This document shows, piece by piece, positions 33,601 through 45,655 of a stretch of DNA of 64,000 nucleotides; position 1 is the stretch's first letter, and the number at the start of each line of letters is the position of its first letter. Location: NCBI GenBank assembly GCA_037013495.1, contig CM072808.1:11943319-12007318 (forward strand). The letters run 5' to 3'. Position numbers and translations under genes: made by a program. This DNA comes from Hippophae tibetana. Its lineage: Eukaryota; Streptophyta; Magnoliopsida; Rosales; Elaeagnaceae. The notes below the pieces were generated by a model. It searched no databases and was not told where the DNA came from. It was given only the letters and a program-made list of their open reading frames with translations.

Positions 33601-34386
33601 TTATTTTACTTTTTAGTTATTGAAATAAAATTTGTAAAATACTGTAAGTTTAATAAGAATGAGTTTAATGTGTTTTTTGATCTCTGTTTCTAAATGTGTT
33701 AGAACTTGTTTGTTGGTTTATATCTTCTCTACTGTGTTACATAAGTGTTCAGATTATTACATACGTGTATGCTTTCTCTTCCTTTTATAAGGGTATTCCT
33801 TTGAATTTCTATGTCAAAAAGAGTAGGAGAAATATTTGTGCATAACTTTGTATGTGTTTCCATGCTATGTATTGAATTGGTGATGAGTGTAGGATCACAC
33901 TCCATCTTGTTGTCTAACTTAAACTCATTTAGGGGAATTGTTTCCTGAAGTGAGAAGGAATTGTGTACATTGCATGGTTGTATATGTTTAACCTATTAGT
34001 GTGTACCTATATAGTGGTAACACAATAGTGTTTGGATAGAATATATGCTATTTTTCCATGAAATGTTCATGGGATATATGGTTATTTTATGTATGCAAAT
34101 TACAGTTGTAGATTGAAGTCATTGAGTTTCATTTGTGTTATGTGTAGTTTCATTTAGACCCTTGCATTTCAACTTAATAGAGTGTGGATGAATTGATCCA
34201 AGAAAATGGATGCAGTGCACAAGATGGATGTACTTTAAGTAGGTGTGTTTTTCGAACATTGGGGTGAGTCGATGTTTTGTTCATGTGAACAAACATCTTT
34301 ACATCGTCTTTATGATCATCTCATGTTTGGTGTGCATATGTACTTAGTTGTGTAGTGTTTTGACATGGAAAGGCAAAGGGGGAAAA
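33601..34386 (+). other. F element 3' noncoding region with polypurine tract
   Basis: Plus-strand counterpart of 11378-12285 and 14768-15620. It has the internal purine phrase 'gtcaaaaagagtaggagaa' near 33812 and the final tract GCAAAGGGGGAAAA at 34373-34386 directly before the 3' LTR. Confidence 0.7.
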
Positions 34387-34760
34387 TGTAAGTCCTATCA
34401 TCTGTTCTGTCTTTGTTAGATTTTCATGTACAATATATAGAGTTTGTTTATTTCACTTACTATTCTTATCTTCCTATATGTAACGGTGGTTACTATTGAT
34501 TAGTAATGCATATAAGCACATAGTTAGGTTCATTGTGATTGAAAGCACATACACCACAGGAATGGTTTCTTAGTATGCATGCTAGGTTAAGTGATAGTTT
34601 TTATTTCATTATGGGTGAGGATATTTAGCAAAATTACTAGGCAATTTGGAAATACAAATTTTAAATTTTTGGCAACCCGACGAGGCCCTCGTTGGACCCC
34701 TCACTGAACCCCCAACAAGGTCGTTGGTGAGTACCTCAACAAGGGTGGTCGTTGGTTTTT
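34387..34760 (+). repeat. F element 3' LTR, truncated
   Basis: Begins TGTAAGTCC after the polypurine tract and matches 26698-27040. It stops near 34760, about 370 bases in. The rest of the LTR is replaced by the 3' end of an H-family element. Confidence 0.75.
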
Positions 34761-35018
34761 AGATAGTATCCATCTACATTAGTAGAGAGGGGTGACAATA
34801 GTGGAATTATGAAATTTGACTGACATGTGTTGATTGATAACCGTGTGATCCCTTTTATATTCATTTATGCAATCTTTGAGGGGGATACATTTTTATCAAC
34901 CATGCATGTGGGGGATAAATCGTGTTCATTAGTAAATGCATATATCTTGTTAGTATGTTCAATAAATAAGTTGTCTTTGCATTGTTTAAAGATAAGCAAA
35001 TAGTTAAGTTTTAGGGTA
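34761..35018 (+). other. 3' internal end of an H-family gypsy element
   Basis: Matches the reverse complement of 56693-56900: 'cgtgtgatccctt', 'atttatgcaatctttg', 'gataagcaaa..gttaagttt'. The last words are the decayed form of the GACAAGCAA..AAGTTTGGGGG polypurine region that ends Athila/Tat-type elements, directly before the LTR. Confidence 0.65.
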
Positions 35019-36325
35019 TTAATAGCCATTCTAAACTAACTATTTGTCTTAATTTTGAGTGAATATTGGCAAAAAGGCATATCATATATGTAAACTTGAT
35101 AATGATGGTGAAATGATGTCAATGAGAGCTCAAACGGATGAGATGTAGCACTTTCATTAAAATTATGAAAAATTCTGCTCGATCGATGATTGAGCTTCGC
35201 TCTACTTTGATCATGGATTCTCTGATAGATTTTCTTATCGTATCTCAATCAATCCATAAAGGTCTCGACCAATTAGCAAAGGTCTCATTCAATCGAGCTT
35301 CATAAGAGCATCGCTCGAGGGATCTCGAGTTGGACCGATATCACACTTAGATCAATCAACCAAGGGTCTTAATTGATTGAGTGAGCTAGTGACTTCTAGA
35401 ACAATTTCATTTCTTAACTCTTATTTTTAATCTTGACTGTTAGATTGCATGGGTTATAGTTAAAGGTAAAGATTAGGTTACTTTTAACTCTATTAAAAGA
35501 AGTTTGGAAAACTATAATTCAATTCCATATTGTCTATGTTTCAAAGCAAGGAGAACAACCATTGAGAGCTATTGGAAGATGTTGAGGATTGATCAAGACC
35601 AAAGCCTAGTTTCATCATAGAATTCTATAAATCCTTATTTCTTGATTTAGATTCTCTCCATGAACTCATTTAATTCATACTTGATCATGTTTATAACGAT
35701 AAGTGCCTAGGTTTTTTAGTTAGGATTTTGGTTGAACCTAGTCACATAGCACGTAATCAAAAAAAGTTTATTAAAGCTATTTTTCTCTTTAATTGATATC
35801 TTAATTAACCTTATACTTAATGCTTTAATCAACTCGCTTGAAAAAGTAGAATATTGATTATTCATTGATTAATTATACATTGGAATACTATGAAAGCACG
35901 ACTAATATATATGTAGCATGATTGCATATGAGTTCAATTGTCATGTAAGTGAAATAGCATGAGAAAGTGATTGTTTATGCTGAATCATATATGATTACTT
36001 GAAAAAAGTCATCCACACCACAAAGCATGTAGCTAGGAATCTTATTTAGACAAATCATTTAAAAATTGTTTTAAGTTGCATGTCAAGTACTTATGGGATT
36101 TCAAAATCCTAAGTTTTTCTCATTGTTGAAATCATACATTCTTTATCGTTTTAGTTTAATGGTAGTATTAATTATTACTCAAAATTTCTCCTATTGTTAG
36201 CCTATATAGTATTGCAAATACTTATTATCGATACTCTACCTCAAAATATCCCTCTCCTCAAGGATTGATACTTATGCTTTATCACTATATTACTTGAATG
36301 ATGCATATACGTGAGGACTATATTT
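35019..36325 (+). repeat. H-family LTR (H1, about 1.3 kb)
   Basis: Starts after the decayed polypurine tract (TTAATAGCC, from TGATAACC) and ends near ..GAGGACTATAT at 36325. Shared blocks with 46265-48657: 'gagtgaatattggcaaaa', 'tcacacttagatcaatc', 'gagaacaaccatt', 'ggttgaacctag'. It contains GATCGATC/CTCGAT words (35175-35400). It preserves the uninterrupted form of the site where a solo LTR entered H2 (35590-35605). Confidence 0.8.
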
Positions 36326-36329
36326 CCCT

Positions 36330-36572
36330 ATGTTTGGCTTAACAGATTCTTTCCAAGGCCACATAGAGATTGAGATGCTCATGGTTGACTTGGCAAAAAT
36401 GGAGACTTATATTGATGAGCAATATGCTCTTGGCATAATTAATAGGCATGAATATATCAAAGCTCATATGGCATCACTAGATGCGAAGCTTACTGATTCT
36501 TTCGTTGAAGAGATGGAAATTCTTGTGTTGACAAAGAACCATGAACCCATTACCGTGACTTCACTTCAATAA
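36330..36572 (+). pseudogene. unrecognised ORF remnant after H1
   Basis: An 80-codon open stretch with balanced, protein-like composition (for example MVDLAKMETYIDEQYALGI and FVEEMEILVLTKNHEP). After the TAA the same frame continues protein-like for about 30 more codons with further stops (LSGSNSDEEDEALTS). I do not recognise a family. Position directly behind an LTR suggests a piece of a retroelement polyprotein, but there is no primer site between them. Confidence 0.3.
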
Positions 36573-37239
36573 AGGCCTTTGGATAAGGGTGCTATTTTAT
36601 CTCTTCACCATGTAGTAAAGTAGCTTTCAGGGAGCAATAGTGATGAGGAAGATGAAGCTCTGACCTCTTGAGTTCACTCCCTACTTCGAGCTATCTTTTG
36701 TAATTTTCCTATTTTTATGGATGCCCTTAGTTTTGGGGTGAAAATTGTAACTTTCTAAAAAAGGTTTACTGCTTAGAGGTAGCTCATTTTGAATGATTGG
36801 TGTTTTCATTTTCTTGCATTCCTCGTGCTAGCTTGTCTTTCTTTGCTACTTTTTTACAGGGCTATATTTAGGAGTTTTTCATTGATGTCAAATCAATCTA
36901 GAGGTTAGCTCCCAATATCAAATTTGTTTTGGGTATAATTCCCTTAGCTTTGATCTCATTCAGACGGCTCAATTTAGGATGGAAGTTGTGTATGGGATTT
37001 ATCCCCTCAACATATATACTTGTAATTTTCTCCAAGAGCTTCTTTTTGTTTTATGGAGATCTCTAAAGGCTAGGATATTTTCCTAGATCCTCTTTGTTGG
37101 ACTTGGTTCCCTGGAGATTTGGATATGCTCCTAGAATCTATTTGTAGGACTTAGGTTCTTACTTGAACTTTTTTAGTTCTTAGGGACTTGCTTTTACCTT
37201 AAGGCCATCTTTGAGAATTGTTCCTTAAGCTTCAAAGTT

Positions 37240-37530
37240 GTTTGATTAAGCTAAGAGGATCTTCTATTTTACTAAATTTTAAGCCAATGACCATGTCCAA
37301 AATCTTCGTTAAAAGGGATGATGTGTTTAAAGGTAATCCTTTCGAGGTTAGGAACTGGTCCTAGAACTTCTTTGAATGATCATCTTCATTTTAAGCTAAG
37401 GATGATGTCTAAGAGCTTCATTGGTGGGAGTTTAGGGTAACATGTTTTGAAGTGGTCCATAGAGGCTAGAAGCTAGTCCTCTAGCCTTTTGAAGGATCAA
37501 CTTCATCTTGACGCTATCTTAGCTCGATGG
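37240..37530. repeat. degenerate ~120-bp tandem repeat in Tat-like 3' region
   Basis: Two to three imperfect units share 'gatcttcattttaagc', 'atgatgtc', 'agcttcattgg..ggg', 'gaggct.gaagctagtcct' and end 'ttttgaa'. Units begin near 37255, 37378 and 37497 (the last partial). Tandem repeats near the 3' end are known for Ogre/Tat elements. Confidence 0.45.
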
Positions 37531-40500
37531 AATTGATTCCTTCAATGGACTATTGAAAAAAGACTCATTTGATCTAGATGTAATTCACCAGTTGTAGCGT
37601 TAAGTGTTAGCTTTTCTTTTCCCACATGTTCTGGGAGTATGAGCTTACGAGAAACCTTCAAGATAGATTTGAGGTAGCTATATTTTGTATAGGTCTAAGG
37701 GTTACTAGGTTGTCTCACTCTATAGCCCCTTACCCAAGTAATTCTAATACCTTGGATAGTCATTTAGTCATAAGTATGGTTCATTGGTTTGTGGGATGTT
37801 GTCCCCTCATTTGCCAAATCATGAAGACTAGTTTCAACCCTAGACTTTTCCAACTTTATTAACAAAGCTATTGGAGGTGCTAAATTAACATATTGGTTCT
37901 GGGTGTTGCATTGGAGACTTCTTTTAAGAGCTCTTTAGAGCAAGTATGGAGCTTCAATTTGAAAGATTTCTTGTATTCCACCTTGTAGGAGGTCTAGATA
38001 GAGTTGTAGTAATGAGCTACTAGAAACTAATATTCTACCAATTTAGCAAAATTTGATCTCTTTTTTCTTCTAAGAGGTCCAGATGGAGATAGGGAGTTTT
38101 ATTATTGAGCTCCTGTGGTCTTAAGACTTTAGTTTACAAATTGAGAAAGTGAACTTCAAATGGAGTCATATCTACTGTGCATAGACCAGTGAGAAAGAGT
38201 TCCCATTGTAAGGCTCTTTTAGTATTTTTGAGAGCCATAGGTCCTCTGATAGCTTATCTACTCATGTTCTTTTTGTAGATGAGAGTTTTTTTAGAGTATA
38301 TCAAGTATAGAATTTTTGGTTGGTTCTAGTTGTCCATTACCCTAGGGCGTGTAGGAGTTGTGGTTTGAAGTTGAATCTTCCATTCCTCACAATATTATCT
38401 AACTTTGCTATGAAATAGCTTCGCTCTATTATTGATGATTATTACTTATGGGACTCCATATATGTGGATAATTGATGTCCATTGGAACCTGATCAGATCA
38501 TCCTATTTTATTTCACTGTATGCTTTAGGTTTTACCCATTTTGAGAAGTAGTCAATAGCTACAAGGATAAATTTGATTTAGGATCTAGTTGTAGGGAAAT
38601 GTACTACTATATCAGTACCACATTACATGAAAGGCCAAAAGCTTACTAGGATGGTGAGATCTTCCGTTGGCTAGTAGAGAGTTGGCATAAATTTTGGCAT
38701 TGTTGATAGCTTCGTGCATATACTTCAAATCTCTAGTGCAGCATTGGCAATAGTATCATAAGAATATCACCTTCTGATCTAGGGATCTACCCTTACAATT
38801 ATTTCCACTTGATCATTTGTTATCTCAATTAGGATTAGTCCAGAATCTTGGGTGTGACGCACCTAAGAAGAGCTATATTTTGGAGGATTTTCTATATAAT
38901 TTTCTTGTAATTACTGTCTACGAAACTAGCTTTTGCCTTAGCTTTCAAGCTTTGTTCTTATATTTGGTAATATCCTTTGGATGATGTAATTCTTGATAGA
39001 AGTTATCATGAATCATATTTAACTATTCATAAATCTTCCTTAGGAAGATCTATGTGAATGAGGATGTACTAAGAGAGGTACTCAACTTGTATAAGTCTCC
39101 TATAATTAATTTTGACTAGAGAAGCTATGATGGCTGAGCATCTACACTTGTGTTCCATTTTCTGGGAAATTGTTCTACCTTAAAGTACAATAGAGTTGAG
39201 AGGATGACAACAATAATTTGTGGGTATTTTTCCATATTGGGGTCCTTAGTTCCTTAGTGTTGTAGATGCCCTTTACCTAGTTTACTACTAGTTGAGAGAT
39301 TACTTCGGTAGCTCACACGTTTTTGGTTAGCTTGAGACATGATATTATAAAAGCTTTATACTTAGATTTGTTTTGTGTAATGTGGAATTTGAACCTTAAA
39401 GATTTTTTTAGGAGGTTGTCATATACAATTCTTAGCAAAGTTCTAGCTCAGCTTCCTCTTGCAAATGAGGAACAATCTATTGCAAGTGTCCAAAGCTCAA
39501 TATTTGAGTCAGGTGATAGTGTTCGTACTTGGGTAGACGGTGTCAAGATATAAAGTCTACTAGAATGTGAGCTTTAATAATTTTCTAGGTGATACTTGAT
39601 ATCTTAGTTGCTCAACTTTAATGCATATTTCATCATTCTTTTGAAAGCATATAGTTTGTGGAGTAAAGCCCTTGTAGGGTTGAAGGTGAGCATTAGCTAT
39701 AAACCTTAAAATAAGGATGGAGCTTCTCTACTGTTGTTACTAAGGTCAAGGCCAATTTCTCCAATATTAGATACCACGTTTCAGCATGTAGGGGAACCTT
39801 ACTTATATAGTAGATTGGCTTGTGAGCTCCTTTGGCATCTTTGACAGGAACTTCACACACAACATATTTTGATACTATAAAATTTAAGAACAATTGCTCT
39901 CCTTAATCTAGCTTGACTAGAACTGAATGGGATGCTATATAGGCTTTCAACTTTTGGAAGGTTTGCTCGCAAGTCTTTTCCCGTTCGAAATAATTAGCTC
40001 TAACATTTTAAAGAAAGGTAGGCATTTATCTATGCATCTAAAGATTAACCTATTGAGAAATACTACTCTTATAGTAAGTATTTGAGCCTTTCTTTGTTTT
40101 TGGATAAGACAGTTTAACTAATGCCTTAATCTAATACGATTTAGCTTCATAACCTATTTTAGTGACTATATTGTATAGGAACCTACCTACTTTGACCCCA
40201 AATTAGCACTTCTTTGGATGGAGCCTCATTCAATAATGTTTGAGGATGATAAAACAATATCTCAAATGATTGACATGTGTGTTTGCTTTCTTTGATTTTT
40301 TTAGGATGTCATCTATCTATGTTTCCATTATTATTCCAAGACGTTCCTTAAACATCTTATTCACCAGCCCATTGTTACCTTGTATTCTTTAACACAAAAT
40401 GCATTACATTATAGTAATAGCTACCCCTTTTGATGATGAAGGATGTCTTTCCTTTTTCATCAGGGTGCATTCAAACTTGATTATATCCAGTGAATGCAAC

Positions 40501-40571
40501 CGTGAAGCTAAGAAGCTCATATTTAGCTCTTGCATATACTAGTTGTTCTATTTTAGGTAGTGAGAAGCTAT

Positions 40572-40576
40572 CCTTA
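40572..40576. repeat. target-site duplication CCTTA of chromovirus (left)
   Basis: CCTTA at 40572-40576 and at 45656-45660, exactly flanking TGATA...TATCA LTR ends. The interrupted RT frame resumes across the site. Confidence 0.9.
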
Positions 40577-40970
40577 TGATAAGAATATTGCATAGAAGAG
40601 AGAAACTTAAGAAGAGAGGGAAAGGTTTAATATATTTTCTAATATCCTTTACTGAATTCAAGAGGCTTTATATATAGCCTTACATTGATGGAATTGCAAG
40701 GACAGTATTCTAACTAATTTTGACATTCCTAACTGAATTATAATCCTTCCAGCAATGCATTTATTCGGTGGTCCCTATGGTGTGCATTACCTGCACTTCA
40801 GTTCCATTCATGGTCCCCCTCTGCACCCACGTGCACCTACTTATGCGTGCAGTCCTGCAACCTCATGCATTCCTTTCGTCTTTTGCCGTGCACGCTATCA
40901 TGCATCCTCGTGCGCTCTTCTCTCCTAGTGTTGCGCCTAGGAGCATTTCAAGCAGATGTTGCTCATATCA
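40577..40970 (-). repeat. chromovirus 3' LTR (394 bp)
   Basis: TGATAAG...CATATCA. Matches 45250-45655 throughout, including the 'ctttatatatagcc' promoter block (minus-strand TATATAAAG near 40673) and a C/G-richer stretch at 40795-40930 (cacccacgtgcacc..). Confidence 0.9.
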
Positions 40971-40984
40971 TTTCTCTCTCCCTT

Positions 40985-43900
40985 TGAGAATCCTTGTCCT
41001 CAAGGATGAAGTCAAGGTAGGATTTCAAAAAATTCCATTCATTTTCCCATGTGGCTTCGTCGACTGGAGCTCCTTTCCATTTGACCAAAATTTGAGCTTT
41101 GGGTAGATATTTGTTCTTATGAATGACATGACGATCTAGAATGGCTTCAAGCTAAGGCATGATCGTTGCATGATCAAAAATTAGAAGTAGTTGCACTAAG
41201 CTTGGTGTAACTGTTCCCACGTTTTTCTTTAACATGGTGACATGAAATACATCTTGTATTTGAGAGTCAGAAGGAAGAGCCAATCTATATGCTACTTGCC
41301 CAACCTTCTCAATAATTTTGTAAGGTCCAAAGAATGTGGGGCCAACTTTATGGATGATTGAAAAGTTATAGAGGTTTATCGATATGGTTGTAATTTCATA
41401 TAAACATAATTCACTTTGAGGAAGGAGAGCTCTCTTCTATGTTGATCGGACTGAAATTTCATTCGATTTTGAGCTTGTATTGGGTTGTTACATAAATCAT
41501 GCATGATGATATCTAGATCATGCAAGTAGTCATCCATAGCTTGAATGTTGGAAGTACCTGGAATATAAGCTAAATAGATGTGGGGGTGGGATACCATAAA
41601 CTGCTTCAAATCGAGTTGTTTTGGTTAGTGAGTGTGTTAAGGTGTTATAGCTAAACTTAGCACATGGGATCCATTCAACCCATTGCCTTGCTTGATTCCC
41701 AGCAAAGCAACACAAATATTCTTCCAATGTGCAGGTGAAAACCTCAGTTTGGCCATCCGTTTATGGATGGTAGCTAGAGCTCATGCATAATTGGGTACCT
41801 TGTAGCTGAAACAATGCTCACCAAAAAGAGCTGATGAAAATCTTATCTTCATCACTCACTATAGATGTCGGAATTTCATATAAGCGCACCACATTGGCTA
41901 CAAATACCTTAGCTATAATTAGGGTAGTTAAAGGGTTCCTCATGGCAATGAAGTGGGTATACATTGTCAGTCGATCCACTACCACAATAATCAATGTATT
42001 TCCCTTTGTGGTTGGTAGCCCTTCAATGAAGTCCATTGAGATTTTAGCCCATATCTTGTTAGGGATTGGTAAGGATTGTAGCAATCCTACTGGCTTCATG
42101 CAATCAGTTTTGAAGCATTGACATACTTCACACATACGTAGGAACTCATTTACCTTCTGGCGCATATTGGACCTATAGAAATTTTGCTTGATTCGAGATA
42201 GTGTTTTATGGAACCCAAAGTGCCCACCAATTGGTGATGAATGGAAATAAACTAGGATATTTGGATTTAAAGAAGACTATGAGCTCAGGTAAACCTTGTT
42301 CTTTTTGAACCATACTCCATCACGTTGACACATCTTGAGGGCACCTGAAGAGGAATTTTTGGCTATCAGCCTCTCATAAAAAGGGTCATGTATGACGTTT
42401 TGCTTAAGGATTGACCACCAATCTACTTGGGGTTAGGAAATAGATAGGAATTGGAACTCTATTACTCTTGACAAGGAGTCAGCAACCTGATTCTTAGTTC
42501 TCTTTTGATACTCAATTTCATAATCATAGCCAAGGAGTTTAAGCAGACAACATGCCTATATTGGTGTTGTTATTCGTTGCTCCAGTAAATACTTAAGACT
42601 TTTTTTTATCTAGGTGTACAATAAATGGTCTTCCCAGCAAGTATGAGTGTTATAGCTTGATAGCCTTAACAATAGCCAGCATTTCCTTCTCATAGGTAGA
42701 TAATGCTAAGGCTAATCCTTTGAGTGCATCACTAAAATAAGCCACTGGCCTATTTTTTTGGATAAGAACTACCTCAAGGCCAATTCCACTAACATCACAT
42801 TCTATCATAAAACGTTGTGAGTAATCTGGTAAACGTAGGATGGGAAGGGAGGTTAGAGCCTCATTTAGCTGCTAAAAAGCTATTGTTGTAGCCTCATTCC
42901 ATTGGAACCCTTCCTTACTCAATAAACGAGTTAAAGGTGCAACTAATCCACCAAAATGTGGAATTAACTTTCAATAGTAGCCTACCAATCCCAAGAATCT
43001 TCTAATTCCTTTTGATGTGGTTGGTGTTGTCCATTCAATGACAATAAGAATTTTTGATGGATCAATTGAGACACCTTGTTCTGAAATCAAGTGGCCCAAG
43101 TATTCTACCTGTAATACACCAAATTGACACTTATATTGTTTATTAAATAAACTGTTAGTCGTTAGTAATTGTAGGATAGTTTGTAAATGCAAACTATGGT
43201 CCTCCTATGAGCTTGAGTATACTGGGATATCATCAAAAAAGACCATAACATATTTCTTGAGGAAGGGTCAAAAGATATCATTCATGAGACTTTGGAAAGT
43301 GGCTGGGGCATTGGTCAGCCCAAATGGCATTACTAGGAACTCATAATGACCTTCATGTGTTCTAAATGCTATGTTGTGGGTGTTATCTTCCTGAACTCTT
43401 ATTTGATGGTACCCTGAACAAAGATCTAATTTGTAATAAACTTTGGCTCTATGGAGTTCGTCTAACAATTCCTCAATGACAAGTATAGGGTACTTGTCTT
43501 AGATAGTAATGGCATTCAAAGCTTGATATTCCACACAAAATCTAAAAGCTGTATATGCCTTTTTTACTAACAAAACTGGTGAAGAGAAGGGGCTATTTCT
43601 TAGCCTTATCAATTGGGATTGCTTTCTGCTCCATCTTTTCTATCTCAGTTTTTTGATAATAAGGGTAGCGATAGGGGTGAACATTCACTGGTCCAGAGCT
43701 AGGTTGCAAGGGAATTTTGTGGTCATGTATTCTCTTAGGAGGTAAGAAGGTGGAAGATTCAAATACTTGAGGGAACTTAGCAAATAGTTTACTTATCTCA
43801 AGAGGGTATGCATTGGCTTAATCCTTGTGACTGATAACTGGCATTAACTGGAGGAACATTCCTATGCCTTGTAAGCCATTACATTCTTTATCGGTTAGAG

Positions 43901-44150
43901 CTACAATGTTAGCTCTCCCTAGTCCTTGGAATGTAAGAGAGTTTCCTTCTGTAGTGAAGATAAGGGTCATCTTTTTGTAATCCATCAAGATGGGGCCAAG
44001 GGTTTCAAGCCATTGAACTCCTAATACCAGTTGGCATGTTGCCATTAGAAGAACATAATAGTCAGCAGTCACTGGGTAACCTTGAATGGTGAGAGTGAGG
44101 TTACATCATTGTCCAAAAAATTCTATTTTCTCATAGTTTTCCACCATTAC
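40985..44150 (-). pseudogene. chromovirus pol (PR, RT, RNase H, IN, chromodomain), dead
   Basis: Minus strand. Protease region near 44072-43940 (ATCQLVLGVQWLETLGPIL). [22 protein letters not shown] and [13 protein letters not shown] at 43468-43268; the catalytic F-x-DD lies near 43235 (FFDDI). YLGHLISEQGVSIDPSKI and GIRRFLGLVGYY at 43110-42971 close RT. RNase H residues lie around 42800-42600. The integrase zinc finger (CEVCQCFKT) and core (KISMDFIEGLP, VVDRLTMYTHFI) are at 42165-41818, then GNQARQWVEWIP and AYIPGTSNIQAMD down to 41376. A chromodomain-like end (ILVKWKGAPVDEATWE) is at about 41090-41030, and LEDK-type tail near 40990. Several stops and shifts. Confidence 0.88.
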
Positions 44151-44159
44151 CTCTAGTTT

Positions 44160-45203
44160 CTTACCCTGGGTTATTGGCAATCCAAATTGAGAAGTTAAGG
44201 CTTGATCAATGAAGTTATGTGTACTTCGTCCATCTATTAGTATCGATACCTTTTTATTCCTCATTTTTCCTATAATACGTATGGTCTATGGGTGTTCAGT
44301 GCCTATTATGGCATGGAAGGAGATTTTGGGTATGGCTTCTAGCTCTTCTTGTTATGGTTTAGTTTCCTCACAATCTTCTGTGTAAGTATGGGTCGAATTT
44401 CTATCATAAATAGTTGGGGCCTAGCACAGTGATGACTAGAAGAAAAACATTCATCACGGTAGTAACACAATCCTTTCTCTCATCGTTTTCATGCCTCTTG
44501 GTTGGCAAGTTTTCGAAAGGCTACTAGTTGATTTGGGATAGGGTGTTATATAGGTGGTGGTCCTAACACACCAGCTATGGTGTTAGTTGGTGATTTGGGC
44601 ATCAACCTAGCCACACCAATGGCATTAGCCAATATTCTAGATTGCTTAATTTTAACATCAATACTAATATCATCTCTCAATCCAGCCATGAATCAACCAA
44701 TTAGGAATTCCTTAGGTAAACCATCTACCATATGAGAAAGTTTTTCAAAGGATTCCTGATATGCTGCAACACAAGTGGTGTGTTTCAAGCGAGATAATGC
44801 CTCTTAAGGGTGTTCATAATTAGTGGGTCCAAATCTTAGTTGTGTAGCCTTGGTAAAATCTTCCCATATGAGCGGGCCACAAAATTTTTGTGAGGCATCG
44901 ATGTCATTGTAACATAATGCCTTCCAAGTGGAAGGAAGCCAACTACACTTGATCGTCGGGAGCAATATTGGTGAATTCAAAGTATTGCTCTACTTTGTAA
45001 ATCCACCCTATAGGATCCTCACCAGGAAACATAGGGAATGATAGCTTCAGGTGAGGGTGAGGGTTCTTAGAGTTTGATCGAGAAGTGTGAGGGTGTGGGA
45101 GCATTGTTTCATCTCGGGCAAAAGTATTACCCTCTGGTGAGTTATGAGTAGTGGGCAATGCTTGTAGCTTGATGAGAACTACTTGCATGGTGGAACTCAG
45201 CAT
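44160..45203 (-). pseudogene. chromovirus gag, dead
   Basis: Minus strand, ATG at 45203, about 30 bases behind the primer site. The first 86 residues are open: an N-terminal helix, a linker, then LKLSFPMFPGEDPIGWIYK and EQYFEF, the capsid start that also opens the gag at 91-888. After about 44943 the frame is broken; a knuckle remnant lies near 44460 (C-YYRDEC-like order). The gag/PR border is approximate. Confidence 0.75.
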
Positions 45204-45233
45204 TGGAATTTCCTCAAGTATCCATAGTGGGAA

Positions 45234-45248
45234 CCAGCTTTGATACCA
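45234..45248 (-). promoter_or_regulatory. chromovirus primer-binding site, tRNA-iMet type
   Basis: The minus strand reads TGGTATCAAAGCTGG, two bases inside the 5' LTR; one base differs from the usual TGGTATCAGAGC complement of initiator tRNA-Met. Confidence 0.88.
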
Positions 45249-45249
45249 C

Positions 45250-45655
45250 TTATAGGAATATTGCAGAGAAGAGAGGAAGAAGAGAGAAACTGAAGAAGAA
45301 AGGGAAGGATTTTAATATATTTTCTAATATCCTTTACTGCATTCAAGATGCTTTATATATAGCCTTATATGGATGGAATTGCAAGGACAATATTCTAATT
45401 GATTCTGACATTCCTAACTGAATTATAATCCTTCCAACGATGCATTTATTTGGTGGTCCCTTTGGTGCATATTGCCTGCACTTCAGTGCCATTCTTGGTT
45501 CCCTTCTGTTCCCATGTGCGCCTACTTATGCGTGAGGTCCTACAACCTCATGCGTTCTTCTTGTATGTTGTCGCCCACACTATCATACATCCTCGTGTGC
45601 TCTTTTTTCCCTGTGTTGTGCCTAGGAGCATTTTGAGCAGATGTTGTTCGTATCA
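45250..45655 (-). repeat. chromovirus 5' LTR (406 bp)
   Basis: Same as 40577-40970 with scattered differences; the U5 end base is changed (TTATAGG for TGATAAG on the plus strand). TATATAAAG promoter on the minus strand at 45352-45360. Confidence 0.88.

Larger units (their letters stand above)
36640..40576 (-). pseudogene. Tat/Ogre-like gypsy pol, 3' two-thirds, dead
   Basis: Minus strand. 40576-40440 continues RT from 45656 (FSLPKIEQLV, then a SGYNQ-like core as TGYNQV). RNase H connection near 39893-39700: KDAKGAHKPIYYISKV and WYLILEKLALTLV, then YFKVYS, the Tat-type K-P-x-YY-x-S pattern. Further RNase H remains lie at 39550-39400. The integrase zinc finger (CQCC) is near 38750, then the core near 38620-38400: VAIDYFSKWVKPKAYSEI and later IHIYGVP. 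Downstream to 36640 no further domain is seen; this should be the 3' noncoding part, with degenerate tandem repeats at 37240-37530. Stops and shifts throughout. Confidence 0.75.
40577..45655 (-). mobile_element. chromovirus-type Ty3/gypsy element, complete structure, dead genes
   Basis: 5.1 kb minus-strand element with LTRs of about 400 bases at each end, perfect CCTTA target duplication, a tRNA-iMet primer site, and gag-PR-RT-RH-IN order with a chromodomain-like C-terminus. It is inserted into the RT of a Tat/Ogre-like pol. Coding frames are broken, but structure and duplication are intact, so it is one of the younger insertions. Confidence 0.92.

Noticed and set aside
41834-42121. Plus-strand frame opposite the chromovirus integrase
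   Set aside because: It is the antisense shadow of the integrase, which carries the recognised zinc finger and core motifs.
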